Source: Diplonema papillatum (taxonomy: Eukaryota; Euglenozoa; Diplonemea; Diplonemida; Diplonemidae). From it: a stretch of 64,000 bases of DNA. Positions 60,606 through 64,000 of the stretch are shown here, in pieces; the first letter of the stretch is position 1; every line of letters begins with the position of its first letter. Both the position numbers and the translations under genes were made by a program. The stretch is taken from the NCBI GenBank assembly GCA_030068145.1, contig JAPJBO010000877.1, forward strand, positions 31,197 through 95,196, in the 5' to 3' direction. Below the pieces are notes generated by a model. That model worked only from the letters and a program-made list of their open reading frames with translations. It made no database searches and was not told the DNA's origin.

Positions 60606-63120
60606 AACTCTGCCATTCAGGAGCTCCAGGGTAGCATTCAGAGGAGATCTGACCTGTGATCGTTCGAACAACTACCGGCAAGAGCTAGTCAGAGCATACG
60701 TTTGCAACATGGGCGTCTACTCGGCCCTGTGGCTGACCGTCCTACGGCGTTGGCCTGAAATGGCCACTTGACCCGCAGACCCGTGGTGAGCCGGTCCGTC
60801 CCTATCTCTTGAAACTGCATCGAAGTGCCTGCCGCTGTTTATCACGGCTATCAGGTCCATCTAGAGCTGCATCGAATTGCCCGGTGCTGTATTCTTCGGT
60901 ATATCACGGTCTTCAGTCAGAGGGGATGGACCGGCTCACGTGGGTCTGCAGTGCACTGGCTGCTCCCACTCATCCGTCCTGGAGTGGTTCCTGCCGGATC
61001 CACAACGAAAACAACAGGCTCTTCTGCAACGTGCACTGTAGACGAGCGTGTGGCGAAACCATGTGGTGCCGGGCAGTCTTGTTCAGACCGGCACTTCTGC
61101 AACGTGCACTGTGGACGAGTGTGTGCTGCTGCACGTGTCTTTCCGTCGTTGTCATAGGGGACGACGGACATAGTATGGAGATCAACTGCGGTGGAGACAA
61201 CTTGCCTACAGGAATCACCGAGTGGGATAGTCTGACACTCTTCTGTCGTTGCGGAGGAAGACGGAGGGGGGAGAAAAAAAGAGGTCCAAATCAAAACAGT
61301 CTCTCCCCGCGCTGCATTCTCCGTTGTATTATTACTGAGTCTTTCACACATTTGCCAATCATATCCAAGACTTTCTGCCGCGGCACGCAGGAGGTTGAAA
61401 TTGCAACTGGTGACCTCGCTGCCTTGGTTTCCTTGGAAGGCCAACATCGCATTCCCCGTCTACCCCCTGGGGACGTAAATTTGTTGCATTAGTGTGATTG
61501 TCAGGCCATCGACTACCCTGAGCAACGCGCTATGCACACTCCGTGTCTACGTTACAGCAGATGATGGAACGCATTTGTTGCGCCGCCGCGGGGGCGGCCT
61601 ACGAGTGGGTGTAGTTGTGGCCTCCCGGCCGGAGCCATTGTCGGATGACTCCTCGCTCGTTTCCCGGCAAGCTACGAGGGTAATGAAGACAACAGTATTT
61701 ATTACTATGTTTACTTCACAGAAGGACGGTGCCACGGTGCGACTCGGCAGCCCCTGCTAAACGAGCGCCACGTGGGGGGTGAAGTGAACGGATTCATCCC
61801 TTCCTTCAGCACCAAAAGTCCAGGAATACCGGTATTCCCAGCAATAGAGAGCAAAAGACGCATAAAAGAAGAGAATAGCCGTAAAAGGAACAAAAAGAAA
61901 GTTCACCACGATTACCATTTCTTCGCGTTTGCGTCGGTTCGCGCGCCGGGTGGACGCAGCCGGGGACTGCGTTGCATTGGGTGGCGTTCCGCCGAGGGTC
62001 GTCAGGGAGTTCTGGCGGCCAACGATACTCAAATTTATTTGCAAGACCTTTTTCGTGCCGTACAAAAAAAAACACGTGCTCCTTCAGGGATTATCCTACA
62101 TGGTTAAAATCATTTCTTCACCAAAAAAAGTATTCTCAAAACAGCCCGGTTAAAAAACGTTTTTTAACCGCTGGTGAAAACCTTTGTTGCAAGGCCAGCG
62201 ACACGGAGGCTGCAGGACCTATTCAAAAAAGCTCGCTCAACGTGGATTTTTTTTTCCGGCCATGTACAGACTTTTTAACCATGAATTCCGCAACGTGAGA
62301 GAGGGATGATTAGGGGGGACGGGGAAGGGATTATTATGACGTCGGCCGAATCCGCCCCCCCCCGTGGTCAGATTTAACAAGACACGGTTGTAGGGGCCTT
62401 CTCCCGTGACGGATTCGCCTGTGCTCTAGTAGCACGGGTGGTCCTGGCTGTGACGAGGTCTACACCATCTTTTTTGCCCACTCCTCACAAGAAGGGAAAC
62501 CCTGCTGCAAAAGGGGGGGGGGAAGAGGAAAAGCGAAGTGCGACCATTTTCTCATCGCTCGCCCATCTCGGGGTGTTTCCCGGTTGGGCAGTGACCCATT
62601 CGAGGTTCGTACTCGTGAGCCGGCACCGGAGTGCTTAGCGGGTGTCAACAAACCACAAAGCAGAAGGAGTTTTCACGTTTCTTTACAAATCGCATTTGCC
62701 AGGCCTGGCCAAGGGCGGGATGTCTTTACCGTGCATCGGCAAAAGCTCTACTCAAAGGACCCGCCGCGGAGCTCTAACTTTGACCCGATCGGACCACCCG
62801 CTAATATCCCCAAGGATGTGGACCCAGGGCGTCTTTTCTATTGTCTAACAAATGCAAATCGCCAAGAACAAAGGCCGATCGATGGCAGCGCAATCCTGAC
62901 TCCGTTTAGATACTGACGGGAACATCTCCGGAACAACGGTTGCACATGAATGAGAAAACGAAGCCAACGAAAAATGCCAATCCAGGAAACCTTTTGCCGT
63001 ATCTTTTTCCGCTGATCGTCCGTTACTTCGTTTATCAGTGCAAGCCCCAACTCCGGAAATGTTCTCCCAACGTTCCCAAGAACCGGTGGAATTTTTGATT
63101 TAGCGACATGCCTGGTGTGC
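60606..63120. other. Intergenic, repeats only
   Basis: It contains an inverted relative of 50620-50790 (60785-60960), a perfect 22-bp palindrome (62148-62169), a relative of the SLC6 intron repeat (62380-62462) and a relative of 37670-37900 (62910-63080). Confidence 0.5.
62148..62169. repeat. Perfect 22-bp palindrome
   Basis: GGTTAAAAAAC followed directly by GTTTTTTAACC, a perfect self-complementary sequence. Confidence 0.97.
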
Positions 63121-63124
63121 TAAA

Positions 63125-63275
63125 GGGGGGGTCGAAAAATAACAGTTATTTGACACGCGGCTGGTTGTCTAAAAACACTACCACTATTCGATCCTGCTAC
63201 TGTTCGGCTACCCGGAACTTTTTTTTAGTATTCGACAAATCCGATAGTAACACAGGTTAATATTCGGCCCCGTGT
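63125..63275. mobile_element. MITE family R, copy 2
   Basis: It matches 20236-20390 over its whole length (AACAGTTATTTGACAC, TCCTGCTACTGTTCGGCTAC, ACCCGGAACTTTTTTT); terminal inverted repeats are more eroded. Confidence 0.85.
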
Positions 63276-63322
63276 GTTCTTCTTTCCCTGTGCATGGGTC
63301 CATCGGTACCAGGAGAAAAACT

Positions 63323-63522
63323 CTATACCTACCCCCGTGTTAGTGTCGCCTACCTAACACGGGAAGCCGTTGGTGAGGATGAGACATTCTTCATGCAAAT
63401 ACAGGGAGCCCTATTGAGAACCGTCTTCCCGTGTTAGTGTCGCCTCGCGTTTTCAGGCAAAAAGGCGACACTGACAAGGGCTAAACGGAGGCGACAGTAA
63501 CACGGGGGGGGGTAGGTAGTCA
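63323..63522. mobile_element. MITE with ~28-bp terminal inverted repeats
   Basis: TACCTACCCCCGTGTTAGTG on the left and the inverted CAGTAACACGGGGG...TAGGTA on the right delimit ~200 bp; an internal copy of GTGTTAGTGTCGCCT and its inverse AGGCGACACTGAC are also present. Confidence 0.85.
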
Positions 63523-64000
63523 GGGAAAAACAGCTACACTTTTTACCGGGCCGAAATTCCCCCACCAGCCGCACTTCGTTATTTGTGTGTCCCCACAAAT
63601 TTCACCGGGGATGTAGAGAATCCGCCACCAAGTCAACTGTACTGATGGGGCCACTCGTGGGGTCAGTTTGATTGAGCGGAGCCTCCTGCAAGTTTGTGCG
63701 TGTACTGCCCCACTCCCCACGAGGCGACTTCGGTTCCCTTCTGAATTCTTGCATGTTTCCGAACTCACCCTGCTCGCCCAACCAAAAAATAAAGTAAAAT
63801 AAAACGCTATTTTCAAGAAACGTCCACGCTCAAGAACATTTCCGGAGATGGGGCTTGCACTGATAAGCGAAGCAACGGACGATCATACGAAAAACTTACT
63901 TTAAAAGAACCCATTCGACGAAGGTCACCCGGAGACTCCAAAATCCCGGATTCTCAAGCGAACTAGAACTCTGAAAACTAATGTTCTCCGCGTTTAAGCG
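63523..64000. other. Intergenic, no gene seen
   Basis: No protein-like frame is visible. 63835-63900 is an inverted relative of 63000-63060. Confidence 0.4.

Overview
This is nuclear DNA of a eukaryote, most likely a free-living or parasitic protist. Genes are few and widely spaced. They have canonical GT-AG spliceosomal introns (RRP1 homologue, SLC6-type transporter, kinesin), GC-rich codons with strong C/G third positions, long dinucleotide microsatellites, a complete non-LTR retrotransposon and many dispersed and tandem repeats. I see no operons, prokaryotic ribosome-binding sites or CRISPR. The lineage cannot be fixed from this window; the kinesin, the SLC6 carrier and the LINE with an OTU domain would suit an alveolate or another SAR protist, but that is only an inference.

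Layout: 1-3.1 kb holds the 3' part of a GC-rich, mostly low-complexity protein whose last ~250 coding bases and 3' flank are repeated once downstream. A small coiled-coil protein lies at 4.2-4.8 kb. An intact two-ORF LINE on the minus strand fills 4.8-13.2 kb; ORF2 carries OTU protease, APE endonuclease, reverse transcriptase, a CxxC...H...C finger and RNase H. Next come an inverted repeat encoding two divergent copies of a basic C-terminus (15.9-16.8 kb), a kinesin that starts directly after a (CA)n tract (17.3-20.1 kb), and a repeat-rich stretch with a 156-bp satellite (22.8-23.3 kb). A TPR gene (26.3-27.2 kb) is preceded by five truncated copies of its own 5' end and followed by at least five copies of its own 3' end. 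A rhodanese-domain protein (28.7-29.3 kb), an SLC6-like transporter with a ~530-residue tail (32.1-36.3 kb), a six-exon RRP1/Nop52 gene (43.0-47.4 kb) and a 1703-codon membrane-protein ORF (51.3-56.4 kb), also followed by copies of its 3' end, complete the gene set. The last 7 kb is repeats only.

The genes do not form one pathway: RRP1 is for 60S ribosome biogenesis, kinesin for microtubule transport, SLC6 for sodium-coupled solute uptake, and the TPR protein probably for co-chaperone work. The most unusual property is structural. Ends of genes, including coding sequence across the stop or start codon, are tandemly duplicated next to the intact gene at several unrelated loci. A second theme is short interspersed elements that load the RRP1 introns, and intron-like sequence that also appears inside a large ORF. 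Fragments of 18S and 28S rRNA genes are scattered at six places.
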